Origin: Balneolaceae bacterium
Lineage (GTDB): Bacteria; Bacteroidota; Rhodothermia; Balneolales; Balneolaceae
Assembly (NCBI GenBank): GCA_007693395.1
Contig: REDS01000075.1
Location: forward strand, 1-41,687
Direction: 5' to 3'
DNA length: 41,687 nt
In this document: piece by piece, positions 19,643 through 28,220 of the stretch
How the letters are laid out: every line of letters starts with the position of its first letter
Position numbering within the stretch: the first letter of the stretch is position 1
The notes under the pieces: model-generated
What the model saw: the letters and a program-made list of their open reading frames with translations, nothing else
What the model was told of the DNA's origin: nothing
Databases searched by the model: none
Program-made: the position numbers and the translations under genes

Positions 19643-20875
19643 ATGAACATCTTTGCTGTAATAATTCTTGCCGCAATCACAATAGATTTTGCTTTGGGTA
19701 TCCTATCAAACCGCCTAAACCTGAAAGCATTGAGCAACGATCTGCCCGGTGAGTTTGAAGGCGTTTATGATGAAGATACTTATGCCAAATCGCAGGAATA
19801 TACCAAGGTTGGTACAAAGTTTAGCTTTATTACCGGCACGTTCGATCTGATTTTACTGCTCGTGTTCTGGTTTGCGGGTGGCTTTAACTGGCTGGATCAG
19901 TGGGCGCGCGGGTTTGAGTTTGGAGTGATTGGAACCGGGCTGATCTTTATCGGTGCACTGATCATCGCCAAAATGATCATTTCCATGCCATTTTCCATCT
20001 ACTCCACATTTGTGATTGAGGAGAGGTTCGGCTTTAATAAAACCACTGCCAAAACATTTGCATCAGATCGCATCAAAGGATTGTTGCTCTCCATCGTGAT
20101 CGGAGCCCCTCTTTTAGCGGGTATCATTGCCTTTTTTGAGTTTGGCGGAACATGGGCGTGGCTCTATGCCTGGCTCGCTGTTACAGCCTTTTCTCTGGTG
20201 ATGCAGTATATAGCCCCCACATGGATCATGCCTATATTCAATAAATTTAACCCGCTTGAAGAGGGTGAATTGCGTCATGCTATTGAGGCCTATGCCGAAA
20301 AAGTGGACTTTCCGCTGCAGGGAATTTATGTGATTGATGGCTCGAAACGTTCAGCCAAATCGAACGCTTTTTTTACCGGTTTTGGCAAAAATAAGCGGAT
20401 TGCACTTTTTGATACATTGATTGAGAATCACACCACAGAAGAACTGGTAGCTGTTCTGGCTCATGAGATCGGGCATTACAAAAAGAAGCACATCGTAAAA
20501 AATATGACGATATCCATCCTGCATACAGGTATTATGTTTGCGCTGCTATCGATATTTCTGCAAGTAACCGCTCTGTTCGACGCTTTTTACATGGAAGAGA
20601 TGAGTGTGTATGCCGGCCTGCTTTTCTTCGGGCTGCTCTATTCGCCGGTTGAGACAATTTTGGGAATTGGTATGCAGGTAATGAGCCGCAAGCATGAATA
20701 TGAAGCGGATGCTTTTGCTGCAAACACCATCGAAGAGAAAGAGGAGATGGTAAATGTGCTCAAAAAGCTATCGAAAGATAACCTGAGCAACCTCACTCCC
20801 CACCCGTTTTATGTCTTTTTAAACTATTCACACCCGCCGGCCTTAAAGCGAATTGAGGCGATTCGTAATCTATGA
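19643..20875 (+). CDS. M48 family membrane metallopeptidase (Ste24/CAAX protease-like)
   Basis: A membrane zinc protease of the Ste24/HtpX superfamily. The 410-aa length and several hydrophobic helices (about 1-20, 62-80, 93-118, 148-168, 172-192, 288-310, 322-345) match Ste24p-type CAAX proteases rather than the shorter HtpX. The zinc motif is HEIGH at 274-278, and the third ligand is Glu354 in KHEYEADAFA. The N-terminal part also has SMPFSIYSTFVIEERFGFN, typical of Ste24 homologues. Bacteria usually lack prenylated CAAX proteins, so the role is more likely membrane-protein quality control. The preceding patatin gene and the following small membrane protein gene (21 bp away) may share its transcript. 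Confidence 0.93.
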   Translation: MNIFAVIILAAITIDFALGILSNRLNLKALSNDLPGEFEGVYDEDTYAKSQEYTKVGTKFSFITGTFDLILLLVFWFAGGFNWLDQWARGFEFGVIGTGLIFIGALIIAKMIISMPFSIYSTFVIEERFGFNKTTAKTFASDRIKGLLLSIVIGAPLLAGIIAFFEFGGTWAWLYAWLAVTAFSLVMQYIAPTWIMPIFNKFNPLEEGELRHAIEAYAEKVDFPLQGIYVIDGSKRSAKSNAFFTGFGKNKRIALFDTLIENHTTEELVAVLAHEIGHYKKKHIVKNMTISILHTGIMFALLSIFLQVTALFDAFYMEEMSVYAGLLFFGLLYSPVETILGIGMQVMSRKHEYEADAFAANTIEEKEEMVNVLKKLSKDNLSNLTPHPFYVFLNYSHPPALKRIEAIRNL

Positions 20876-20896
20876 AAAAACCCAAGCTGAAGCGTC

Positions 20897-21340
20897 ATGA
20901 GGAAGTACGAAAATAAAATTGGGGGAGGTAGTTTTAAACAATCAAAAACAGGTGCAGCAGTATGGTCTTTTTTATTACTCGGTTTTATAGGTATTACTGT
21001 ATATAAATTTTTCTTTGTACCGTTTGAGGGCGAGCTATTTACATTTGATACGGTAGTAGTAATCTCAAATATCATAATGATTTTTGTTAGTGCCTACTCG
21101 ATTTGGCTTTTATCAAATCCATACAACGCTATATACTGGAATGATGAATATCTGGTGCTCTATTTTAAATCGAAAAAAGAGACGATAGAAATTAAGCGAA
21201 AAGAAATTCGTGCTATAGATCTTAAGTTGAATAAACTTACTATTACAGGAATAGATGGGGAATGTAAATCATACAATACTTATGATATGCATATCTCGTA
21301 CAGTGAAATAAACCGCTTCAGGCAGGAGTTTGCCGGATAG
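20897..21340 (+). CDS. Small membrane protein, PH-like tail (hypothetical)
   Basis: A 147-aa protein I do not recognise by name. Two hydrophobic helices (about 19-41 and 51-72) are followed by a roughly 70-residue beta-rich segment (AIYWNDEYLVLYFKSKKETIEIKR...). That segment resembles the short bacterial PH-like domains that follow a transmembrane pair, as in YdbT-type proteins. The likely topology is helical hairpin, then a cytoplasmic domain. It lies 21 bp after the protease gene on the same strand, then meets the convergent enoyl-CoA hydratase gene (3-bp gap). Real coding is supported by a continuous frame filling the space between two genes. Confidence 0.65.
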   Translation: MRKYENKIGGGSFKQSKTGAAVWSFLLLGFIGITVYKFFFVPFEGELFTFDTVVVISNIIMIFVSAYSIWLLSNPYNAIYWNDEYLVLYFKSKKETIEIKRKEIRAIDLKLNKLTITGIDGECKSYNTYDMHISYSEINRFRQEFAG

Positions 21341-21343
21341 AGA

Positions 21344-22078
21344 TTAGGCTTTGTTCCGATTCAAAAAGTCATCTACCCGTTTCAAATGCTCTTTGTTCTC
21401 CCAGAATTTACTAAAAGGCTCAATTTCATTTTCAACAGCTTTTCCTTGGTTTTGCTTCAAGTAGTTAATATAAGCACGATCATTTGCGGTTAATAATGTT
21501 TTTAATGAAGATAACTCTTTTGAAAACTTCTTCTGAGAAAATACTTTATGAATGAGGCCATTCTGAAGAGCTTCATCAGCGGTGATTACCTGCTGCGATG
21601 CCAACAGAAAAAGCGCCCGGTTTTTGCCAACTGTTTGGTTTAGCTTTTTTAAACCGCCCCATCCCGGTGGCAGATAAAAGGCACCTTGAGTAAATCCAAA
21701 CCGTGCATCGGATGATGCCACTCTAAAATCGAACGAGAGCATCATTTCCCAACCGCCTCCATAGGTATGCCCGTTGATGGCAGCGAGGGTCCAGCATGGC
21801 AAGGCTTCGATACGGGCAAGAATGGAGAGCATTCGACGGGTCATTGATTTGGCACCCTCTGCATCTTTTATCTGATGAAATTCCCGCAGATCACCACCGG
21901 AAATAAAGCTTTTTCCGGATCCGGTCAGAATAAAGAGGCGGATAGTATCATCCCGTTCAAGCTCATCCAGAAGAGATTCCAGCTGATCCATCAGTTCAAA
22001 ATTGATGGCATTTCTTGCTTTCGGTCGGTTAATAGTGGCAGTTACAATACACTCTTCACGTGTAATCTGAAGTGGCAT
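21344..22078 (-). CDS. Enoyl-CoA hydratase/isomerase family protein
   Basis: A crotonase-fold protein acting on an acyl-CoA. The 244-aa product has the oxyanion-hole segments FISGGDLREF (58-67) and GHTYGGGWEMML (103-114). Of the two glutamates used by classic enoyl-CoA hydratase, the first is present (Glu111) but the second position reads Gln131 in FGFTQGAFYLPPGWGG. The PPGWGG turn (137-142) resembles that of ethylmalonyl-CoA decarboxylase-like crotonases. It may therefore not be a true hydratase; a decarboxylase or isomerase is equally plausible. It shares one base with the upstream cutA gene and is likely co-transcribed with it. Confidence 0.85.
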   Translation of the reverse strand: MPLQITREECIVTATINRPKARNAINFELMDQLESLLDELERDDTIRLFILTGSGKSFISGGDLREFHQIKDAEGAKSMTRRMLSILARIEALPCWTLAAINGHTYGGGWEMMLSFDFRVASSDARFGFTQGAFYLPPGWGGLKKLNQTVGKNRALFLLASQQVITADEALQNGLIHKVFSQKKFSKELSSLKTLLTANDRAYINYLKQNQGKAVENEIEPFSKFWENKEHLKRVDDFLNRNKA

Positions 22079-22440
22079 CAGTCATCGGTTTCATAATCGG
22101 CAGCGGAGATTGGCTTCCTTACGCTCTGCATTATCCAATCGAGATAGCCGGCATTACCCTCTTGCTCGGCAAGGTTAATGCTAATTATGCAGGGTACATC
22201 ATAAGAGTGCATCTCTTTTATTTTTTTTGTGCATTTAGCAACGTTACTGTATGTGGTTTTGAGAATTAAAATACACTCTTTATCGGTTTGAATGTCATCC
22301 TGCCAGCGGTAGATAGATTCCATTCCATCGATAATATTGGCGCAGGCAGCAAGTTTTTGCTCAACCATTTCGGTGCCAATTTTACGGGCTTCATCGCGGT
22401 TGCTGGTTGTTACGTAAACGAGTCTTAAATTTCTGAACAT
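22078..22440 (-). CDS. cutA: CutA divalent-cation tolerance protein
   Basis: A small trimeric protein with a ferredoxin-like fold, named from copper tolerance in E. coli though its true role is unsettled. The 120-aa product has the family pattern VYVTTSNRDEARKI at the N-terminus, LAACANI (31-37), SIYRWQDDI and ECILILKTT, then HSYDVPCII and the C-terminal YLDWIMQSV. The enoyl-CoA hydratase-like gene follows with a 1-bp overlap. On the other side, 177 bp separate it from tRNA-Leu on the plus strand. Confidence 0.95.
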   Translation of the reverse strand: MFRNLRLVYVTTSNRDEARKIGTEMVEQKLAACANIIDGMESIYRWQDDIQTDKECILILKTTYSNVAKCTKKIKEMHSYDVPCIISINLAEQEGNAGYLDWIMQSVRKPISAADYETDD

Positions 22441-22556
22441 ATTGGCCGGTCATTTTTTTTTAAAGCTACAAAATTACGGCAAAGCAGAATAGAGTTAATT
22501 TTGTTCAATGGAATTTCATCGAATTGAATCTGCTGTTACAATGTAAAACAGAGATG

Positions 22557-22602
22557 TTGAATCAGCGGAAGAAATACCGTATTTTATCAGGCTCTGATTC
22601 AA
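22557..22602. repeat. Inverted repeat upstream of tRNA-Leu
   Basis: TTGAATCAG at 22557-22565 and its exact reverse complement CTGATTCAA at 22594-22602 flank a 28-bp spacer. The right arm ends 16 bp before the first tRNA base. It could form a long-loop hairpin in the tRNA leader transcript, or be a dyad binding site. No T-run follows. Confidence 0.4.
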
Positions 22603-22617
22603 ATCGGAGTGAAAAGC

Positions 22618-22701
<84 letters not shown>

Positions 22702-22735
22702 CTATTCCAATCTTACAATATTCAGACAAAAATTA

Positions 22736-22741
22736 AAGGAA
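22736..22741 (+). promoter_or_regulatory. Ribosome-binding site fixing the tig start
   Basis: AAGGAA lies 6 bases before GTG at 22748. The open frame continues upstream into tRNA-Leu, so upstream ATG-like starts cannot be used. This site and the homology of the protein from VDISVQDV onward settle the GTG start. Confidence 0.7.
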
Positions 22742-22747
22742 ATACAA

Positions 22748-24049
22748 GTGGACATATCTGTTCAGGACGTTACCTCGGTAGATAAAGAGATAACCATTAA
22801 AGCAACCAGAGAGGATCTCTCTCCAAAGTTCGACCAGGCTTTCAAAAAATACAGGTCACAAATTCAACTTCCGGGTTTCAGGCCGGGGCGTGTACCTCTT
22901 GGAATCGTGAAAAAACGATTCGGTAAAGAGATTGAGCTCGAAGAGATTAACAACTACGTACAGGAAGTGTACGAAAAGCAGATTGTGCCCGATCATGAGC
23001 CGGTTGGCGAAACACAAATGGTTGATATGAAGTGGGAAGACGATCAGCTTGAGGTAATCTTCAAAATTGGTGCAAAGCCTGAATTTGATGTCAAAGAGCT
23101 TTCAGAAATCACCGTTGATAAGATGGTGCATGATGTAACTGAAGAAGAAGTAGAAGAGGAGATTGAGAGAACTCTTGAGCGCCAGGGAAACTGGGAAGAG
23201 ATTGATGGAGAGATCACCGAAGAGTACCGGGTTACCGTTGATGCTGTAAGCCTTGATGAAGATGGAAACCCAATAGAAGGAGAGAAAGACGAAGACCAGA
23301 AGCTGGATCTTCGCCAGGAAGCCGCAAAAGATTTTCGTGATAACCTTGTCGGTAAAAAAGTTGGCGATGTTGTGAAAATGGAGCTCGGGGAAGGTGATGA
23401 ACTTGATCGCTTTGAAATGCGAATCAAAAAAGCTGAACAGATGAAAGCGCCTGAGCTAAATGATGAGTTTGCCAAGAAGAACTCTAACGGCGAGGCGAAG
23501 AATGTTGATGAGTACAGAAGCTACATCAAGAGTAAAATGCAGGAGTATTACGATCAGTCATCCGATGATATCTTCAAGCAGACTGCCATTGATGCATTGA
23601 CGGAAGCACACGATTTTGATATCCCTGAAGTGATGAAAGAGCAAATTCTGAACTCGTATGTTGAATATGCCAAACAACAGAGTGGCGGCGAGCTGCCCGA
23701 AGGATTTAATGCAGAAGAGTACAAAGAAAAGATGGACGAGCAGGCCGTTCGCGAAGGTAAGTGGGCGTTTATAAGCCAGGCACTTCAGGAGAAGTTTGAT
23801 GATATTGAGATTAAACCGGAAGATATTGAGGAGCAGCTTGGTATTGAAGCAGCAAGATTTGGTGCAACGATCGATCAGTTGAGAAGCTACTACGCACAAA
23901 ATCCATCCATGCTTGAGAACCTTCGAACAACTATTCGCGAAAATAAAGTGTTTGCCAAGTTAGCCGACGAAGTTTCGGTAAATGAACTCTCGAAAGACGA
24001 ATTTCGTAAGAAGAGAGAAGCTGAAAACGAAAAATCTGAAGACAAATAA
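22748..24049 (+). CDS. tig: Trigger factor, ribosome-associated chaperone
   Basis: Binds the ribosome exit tunnel at protein L23 and shields nascent chains. Starting at GTG 22748, the product is 433 aa, matching E. coli (432 aa). The ribosome-binding signature is GFRPGRVP at 43-50. Residues 110-235 cover the middle domain. The expected FKBP-like prolyl isomerase core is hard to recognise: the GFE-type loop reads [13 protein letters not shown] and the segment is rich in Glu and Asp. The C-terminal helical arm domain (about 236-420) is normal, with the conserved [10 protein letters not shown] at its start. It begins the tig-clpP-clpX group, 8 bp before clpP. Confidence 0.94.
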   Translation: MDISVQDVTSVDKEITIKATREDLSPKFDQAFKKYRSQIQLPGFRPGRVPLGIVKKRFGKEIELEEINNYVQEVYEKQIVPDHEPVGETQMVDMKWEDDQLEVIFKIGAKPEFDVKELSEITVDKMVHDVTEEEVEEEIERTLERQGNWEEIDGEITEEYRVTVDAVSLDEDGNPIEGEKDEDQKLDLRQEAAKDFRDNLVGKKVGDVVKMELGEGDELDRFEMRIKKAEQMKAPELNDEFAKKNSNGEAKNVDEYRSYIKSKMQEYYDQSSDDIFKQTAIDALTEAHDFDIPEVMKEQILNSYVEYAKQQSGGELPEGFNAEEYKEKMDEQAVREGKWAFISQALQEKFDDIEIKPEDIEEQLGIEAARFGATIDQLRSYYAQNPSMLENLRTTIRENKVFAKLADEVSVNELSKDEFRKKREAENEKSEDK

Positions 24050-24057
24050 ATCCGGCC

Positions 24058-24705
24058 ATGAACACAAAACAGCCAATCTTTGAAATCCCAGAAATGAGCG
24101 AAATTACACAGATCCAGAATAACCTCATCCCAATGGTTGTAGAAACCACAAACCGAGGAGAGCGTGCGTATGATATCTATTCGCGCCTGCTTAAAGACAG
24201 AATCGTGATTTTGGGAACACCTGTTAATGATGCTGTAGCAAGTTCAATAGTGGCACAGCTGCTTTTCCTTGAATCTCAGGATGCAGAGAAGGATATCAAC
24301 CTGTACATCAACAGCCCGGGAGGCGTTGTATCTGCAGGGATGGCAATTTATGATACCATGCAGTATGTAAAGTGTGATGTATCGACTACTTGCGTGGGTA
24401 TGGCAGCCTCAATGGGTGCGGTACTTTTAACAGCAGGCACCAAAGGCAAGCGTCATGCACTGCCGCATGCCCGTGTTATGATTCATCAGCCACTTGGTGG
24501 TGTACAGGGGCAGGCGAGTGATATTGAAATTGAAGCGCAAGAAATTTTACGAATTAAAAAAGAGCTGAGCGGCATCATTGCAGATCATTCCGGAAAGGAT
24601 ATTGAAGAGATTATCAAAGATTCCGACAGAAATAAATGGATGACCGCAGATGAAGCACAAAAATACGGTTTGATTGACCGTGTGATGAGGCGAGAGAAAA
24701 AGTAA
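24058..24705 (+). CDS. clpP: ATP-dependent Clp protease proteolytic subunit
   Basis: Forms the double-heptamer serine protease chamber that works with ClpX. The 215-aa product has a short propeptide and the family body. The nucleophile is Ser118 (GMAASMGA) and the base His143 (MIHQPLGG), 25 residues apart as in E. coli (97/122). The third triad position, Asp171 in E. coli, aligns with Asn192 here ([12 protein letters not shown]; codon AAT). ClpP1 of Listeria is known to have Asn at this place and to need a partner for full activity. No second clpP is in this window. It lies 8 bp after tig and 72 bp before clpX. Confidence 0.95.
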   Translation: MNTKQPIFEIPEMSEITQIQNNLIPMVVETTNRGERAYDIYSRLLKDRIVILGTPVNDAVASSIVAQLLFLESQDAEKDINLYINSPGGVVSAGMAIYDTMQYVKCDVSTTCVGMAASMGAVLLTAGTKGKRHALPHARVMIHQPLGGVQGQASDIEIEAQEILRIKKELSGIIADHSGKDIEEIIKDSDRNKWMTADEAQKYGLIDRVMRREKK

Positions 24706-24747
24706 GAAAAAACTTCTGCCCCAATAATTTTTTGATAAATATCATAA

Positions 24748-24763
24748 TGCCTACATTCAGGCA
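24748..24763 (+). other. Small hairpin between clpP and clpX
   Basis: TGCCT (24748-24752) can pair with AGGCA (24759-24763) around a six-base loop. There is no T-run, so it is unlikely to be a terminator. It could protect a clpX-only mRNA end or affect clpX translation, but it is weak. Confidence 0.3.
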
Positions 24764-24777
24764 GTAAAACACGTTAT

Positions 24778-26031
24778 ATGAGTAAAAAGAAAGATAACGA
24801 ATCAGTATTCTGCTCCTTTTGCGGCCGTTCAAGCCATGATGTCAGCTCAATGGTTGCAGGGCCTGATGTGTACATCTGCAACCACTGTATTGAGGATGCA
24901 TCGAGTATCATTCAAAGTGACCTTTCTTCGCTTGCCCGGCGCCGTGAGAAGCAGTACAAGCCGATGCTCAAACCCCTGGAAATCAAAAACAAGCTCGATG
25001 AGTATGTAATTGGCCAGGATAATGCCAAAAAAGCTCTTTCTGTAGCGGTATATAATCACTATAAGCGTATCTCTAACACATCAGAGATATCGATTGATGA
25101 TACCCGTATTGAAAAAAGTAATATTGCTTTATTAGGGCCTACAGGTTCTGGTAAAACCCTGCTTGCCCGCACACTGGCCAAAATTATTGACGTACCCATT
25201 ACTATTGCAGATGCAACTGTGTTGACAGAAGCAGGCTATGTAGGCGAAGATGTTGAAAGTATACTCAGTAACTTGCTGCAAGCTGCCGATTACGATGTTG
25301 AACGGGCAAAGCGTGGTATCGTGTACATCGATGAGATCGATAAGGTATCCCGAAAAAGCGATAACCCTTCCATTACTCGCGATGTTTCAGGTGAGGGTGT
25401 ACAGCAGGCACTGCTTAAAATTTTAGAAGGCACCACTGCAAATATCCCCCCCAAAGGCGGACGCAAACACCCCGAGCAGAGCTTTATCCAGCTTGATACT
25501 TCCGATATTCTTTTTGTTTGCGGTGGCGCATTCAGTGGCCTTGAAGAGGTTATAGCACGGCGATTGTCATCAAGCTCAATGGGTTTTCATTCAGACACGC
25601 AAGTGAAGTTTGATAAAAATGATCCCCGCATTTTTTCTCACGTTGAACCGGAAGATCTCCAGAAGTTTGGGTTGATACCGGAGCTTATTGGCCGCTTGCC
25701 AATTATCTGTGGCCTCGAAGAGCTTTCTGATGATGCGATGATTGAAATTCTTCTGAAGCCAAAAAATGCCATTACAAAGCAATACAAAAAGCTTTTTGAA
25801 ATGGAAGATGTAGAGCTTGTTTTTGAAGATGACGCACTTACCGCCGTAGTTGAAAAAGCAAGAGAGAGAAAAACAGGTGCCCGCGGCCTGCGGTCTATCC
25901 TTGAAGATGCCATGCTTGAAGTGATGTTCATCATCCCATCGATGAAAAATGTGAAGCGTTGTGTAATCACACGCGAGACCATTGAAAAAAAAGCCCCTCC
26001 GCTTTACGAGAAGCGCAAAGCATCTGCCTAA
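24778..26031 (+). CDS. clpX: ATP-dependent Clp protease ATP-binding subunit ClpX
   Basis: AAA+ unfoldase that feeds tagged proteins to ClpP. The 417-aa product has the N-terminal zinc finger (Cys12, Cys15, Cys34, Cys37), Walker A GPTGSGKT at 120-127, pore loop GYVG at 153-156, Walker B ending DEID at 185-188, and sensor/lid motifs such as PELIGRLP and [10 protein letters not shown]. The ClpP-docking tripeptide, IGF in E. coli, lies in the loop SSSMGFHSD and reads MGF (268-270). Together with Asn192 in ClpP, this hints at a slightly altered ClpX-ClpP contact, which is inference. It follows clpP on the same strand. Confidence 0.97.
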   Translation: MSKKKDNESVFCSFCGRSSHDVSSMVAGPDVYICNHCIEDASSIIQSDLSSLARRREKQYKPMLKPLEIKNKLDEYVIGQDNAKKALSVAVYNHYKRISNTSEISIDDTRIEKSNIALLGPTGSGKTLLARTLAKIIDVPITIADATVLTEAGYVGEDVESILSNLLQAADYDVERAKRGIVYIDEIDKVSRKSDNPSITRDVSGEGVQQALLKILEGTTANIPPKGGRKHPEQSFIQLDTSDILFVCGGAFSGLEEVIARRLSSSSMGFHSDTQVKFDKNDPRIFSHVEPEDLQKFGLIPELIGRLPIICGLEELSDDAMIEILLKPKNAITKQYKKLFEMEDVELVFEDDALTAVVEKARERKTGARGLRSILEDAMLEVMFIIPSMKNVKRCVITRETIEKKAPPLYEKRKASA

Positions 26032-26153
26032 AATCTTTGCAATAAATTTCGATAGGCTACATTCTATCATAAAAGCTATCTTGTGAGCATAAAATTGCTC
26101 AACAAAGATTTACAATTACACTCAAATCACTCTCGATTTAGCGGATTGTAATT
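26031..26153 (+). other. Structured leader/spacer between clpX and the histidine kinase gene
   Basis: Several helices can form in the 157-bp gap. An outer stem pairs AAATCTTTG (26031-26039) with CAAAGATTT (26103-26111). Inside it are GATAG/CTATC (26051-26055/26064-26068) and GAGCA/TGCTC (26085-26089/26096-26100). A second arm pairs AATTACA (26114-26120) with TGTAATT (26147-26153) around AAATC/GATTT (26124-26128/26135-26139). The first unit resembles a three-way junction. No T-run follows. It may be an RNA leader for the kinase gene, a clpX 3'-end structure, or chance pairing in AT-rich DNA. Confidence 0.4.
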
Positions 26154-26188
26154 ATTCCAGGAATGTATAAACACGGTACACGCTTTTC

Positions 26189-27469
26189 ATGAATACGTTA
26201 ATGCCATCAAATCGAATTAAGATCACCCTTGTTTCACTTCTTGTTTTAATTGCGGGTGCATCATTTATCTACAACCAGGTTCTTCTTAACCGTATTATGC
26301 AACAGGAGAGAGCCAGCGTTGAACTGTGGGCCAAGGCGTTCGAATTTAATGTTGATCCAAGCCATCAGGAAATTAGTGCCAAGCTGAATATGGTTGCCAG
26401 TATTTTGCGTACCTACCCTGAAGTGCCCGACAGCCTTTCACGTATAATACTGGAAGCGGAGTCTGCTAAGTTCACGCAAGATTTTGTAACCAATGAAATT
26501 ATTCGCCCGGAGCATCTTTTCAATATCCCGGTAATTGTTGTTGATGAGTCGGGGTTTGTGCTGCATAACCGGTTTATCGATAACTACAATATGGAACCAG
26601 AAGAATTACTAACCCGTTTTGCATCTCTTCATGAGCCCATAATGTTTACCGTTGGGGAAGGTAACAGAACACTCAATCAATATGTGTATTATGGCGAAAG
26701 CCCGATGATACAATATCTGCGCTTTTTCCCGTACGTACAGTTTGGAATTCTGGCACTGCTTATTGGCGTAGGTTACACTACATACAGAAGCATAACCCGT
26801 TCCGAACAGTCTAACCTTTGGGTGGGTATGACCAAAGAAGCTGCACATCAACTCGGTACACCGCTGTCGAGTATTTACGGATGGGTACAGCTGCTGAAAG
26901 ACCAAAGCCGTGATGATGAAGAGACACTCAAAATAGCGAACGAAATTGAGAGTGATGTAACACGGCTGAAGGGAATCGCAGAGCGGTTCAATAAGGTAGG
27001 TTCCCAGCCGGAGTTAAAAGAGCAGTGCCCCGAGCCTATCATCAATCAGGTAATAACCTACATGGAAAACCGGATGCCACAGCTTGGCAAACGTATTGAG
27101 GTTAGAAAATCAATTGAAACGAATGAAAAGGTGATGCTGAATCCGGAGCTTTTTCAGTGGGCCATCGAAAATCTTATAAAAAACTCGATGGATGCCATTC
27201 ATAAGAGTGTGGTGGACCCATATGTATCTGTTTCGGTAATCAGAGACGGGAATCAGCTGCTGATAGATATAGAAGATTCAGGTTCCGGTATAGACAGAAA
27301 ATATTTGAAAGAGATTTTCAAGCCTGGTTTTAGTACCAAAAAAAGAGGGTGGGGTCTCGGATTAAGCCTTACCAAGCGAATTATTGAGGAGTACCACGAC
27401 GGCAAAATCTTTGTGTTACAATCAGTGCCGGGAAAGGGCACAATTTTCAGAATATCGCTGCCTTTGTAG
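26189..27469 (+). CDS. Membrane sensor histidine kinase, HQLGTP type
   Basis: A 426-aa two-component kinase. It has two membrane helices (about 11-33 and 182-199) bracketing a roughly 150-residue periplasmic sensor region of unrecognised type. The H-box is AAHQLGTPLSS with phospho-acceptor His220, a variant form of the HisKA H-box common in Bacteroidetes. The ATPase domain shows the N-box ENLIKNSMDAI, the G1 box DSGSGID, the F-box FKPGFSTK and the G2 box GWGLGLSLTKRI, all intact. No response-regulator gene is adjacent, so the partner lies elsewhere. It ends 2 bp from the stop codon of the convergent ECF sigma factor gene. Confidence 0.93.
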   Translation: MNTLMPSNRIKITLVSLLVLIAGASFIYNQVLLNRIMQQERASVELWAKAFEFNVDPSHQEISAKLNMVASILRTYPEVPDSLSRIILEAESAKFTQDFVTNEIIRPEHLFNIPVIVVDESGFVLHNRFIDNYNMEPEELLTRFASLHEPIMFTVGEGNRTLNQYVYYGESPMIQYLRFFPYVQFGILALLIGVGYTTYRSITRSEQSNLWVGMTKEAAHQLGTPLSSIYGWVQLLKDQSRDDEETLKIANEIESDVTRLKGIAERFNKVGSQPELKEQCPEPIINQVITYMENRMPQLGKRIEVRKSIETNEKVMLNPELFQWAIENLIKNSMDAIHKSVVDPYVSVSVIRDGNQLLIDIEDSGSGIDRKYLKEIFKPGFSTKKRGWGLGLSLTKRIIEEYHDGKIFVLQSVPGKGTIFRISLPL

Positions 27470-27471
27470 GA

Positions 27472-28047
27472 TTAATCCTGAGCATAACCGCGTTTGGCAG
27501 CATACTCCATTAACTGAGCCTTCAGCAGGTTACGCCCCCTGTGCAGCCTTGATCGGATAGTGCCAATTGGTACATCGAGCATATTTGCGATCTCTTCGTA
27601 GGTGAAGTCTTCTACATCACAAAGAAGAACAACCGTTCGGAAATCTTCCGGGATACTGTCAAGTGCTTGCGAAAGGTCATCATCGATCAGCTCGCGAAAC
27701 ATCTTGTCTTCGAGATCGGATGTTTCCGTGCGCTCATCTCTGATTGTTTCGTAGAAAGTGGCCACTTCATCGTAATCAACCTCATGCGGCTTTTTAGATT
27801 TCTTACGATAGTTATTGATGTATGAGTTTTTCAGGATTCGGAAAAGCCATGCTTTTGCATTGGTTCCCTTCTCGTAACTACTGAAAAAACGGTATGCTTT
27901 TACGATTGTATCTTGCACAAGATCTTCTGCATCATTGGGATCTGATGTAAGTCTTAATCCGAAATTATAAAGAGCATCAAGATGAGGAATGATTTCATCG
28001 TTGAAATCCTGTTGCTTCTTTAATTCTGTTTGTGTGAGATTTGCCAT
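27472..28047 (-). CDS. ECF-type RNA polymerase sigma factor
   Basis: A 191-aa sigma-70 family factor with only regions 2 and 4. Region 2 (about 20-85) contains DAEDLVQDTIVKAYRFF (39-55) and KAWLFRILKNSYINNYRKK. Region 4 (about 122-175) has the helix-turn-helix YEEIANMLDVPIGTIRSRLH (150-169). The pattern resembles the SigH/SigR-like ECF group that answers thiol or heat stress in other phyla. No anti-sigma gene lies next to it, which is unusual for that group; an unlinked anti-sigma is possible. TAAGGA about 12 bases before the ATG may serve as ribosome-binding site. Confidence 0.92.
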   Translation of the reverse strand: MANLTQTELKKQQDFNDEIIPHLDALYNFGLRLTSDPNDAEDLVQDTIVKAYRFFSSYEKGTNAKAWLFRILKNSYINNYRKKSKKPHEVDYDEVATFYETIRDERTETSDLEDKMFRELIDDDLSQALDSIPEDFRTVVLLCDVEDFTYEEIANMLDVPIGTIRSRLHRGRNLLKAQLMEYAAKRGYAQD

Positions 28048-28140
28048 CCCTTATGTTTCCTTACATCTGCAAAGAGTACTGCGAGAGCAGTTAAATCTCT
28101 TTATGAAGATTTTGTTTAAATAAAAATAATGCTATTCCTG

Positions 28141-28196
28141 TCAATTATCTAATTGATAGAATTTATTGTTCTTGTAAATAAAATATAAGAACAATA
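28141..28196. repeat. Two adjacent palindromes upstream of the sigma factor gene
   Basis: TCAATTATCTAATTGA (28141-28156) is a 7-bp-arm palindrome. Eight bases on, 28164-28176 (TATTGTTCTTGTA) can pair with 28184-28196 (TATAAGAACAATA) over 13 positions with one G-U, around a seven-base AT loop. They lie after the CPBP protease gene and before the sigma gene on the minus strand. No T-run follows the longer hairpin, so a terminator is not clear; an operator or a transcript-stabilising hairpin is possible. Confidence 0.5.
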
Positions 28197-28220
28197 TCTG
28201 TGTGGTAGCGTTTCCGATTC

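Noticed and set aside
23044-23475. 143-aa Ser-rich frame antisense to tig
   Set aside because: The serine-rich composition is what results from reading GA-rich Glu/Lys codons of the trigger factor backwards.
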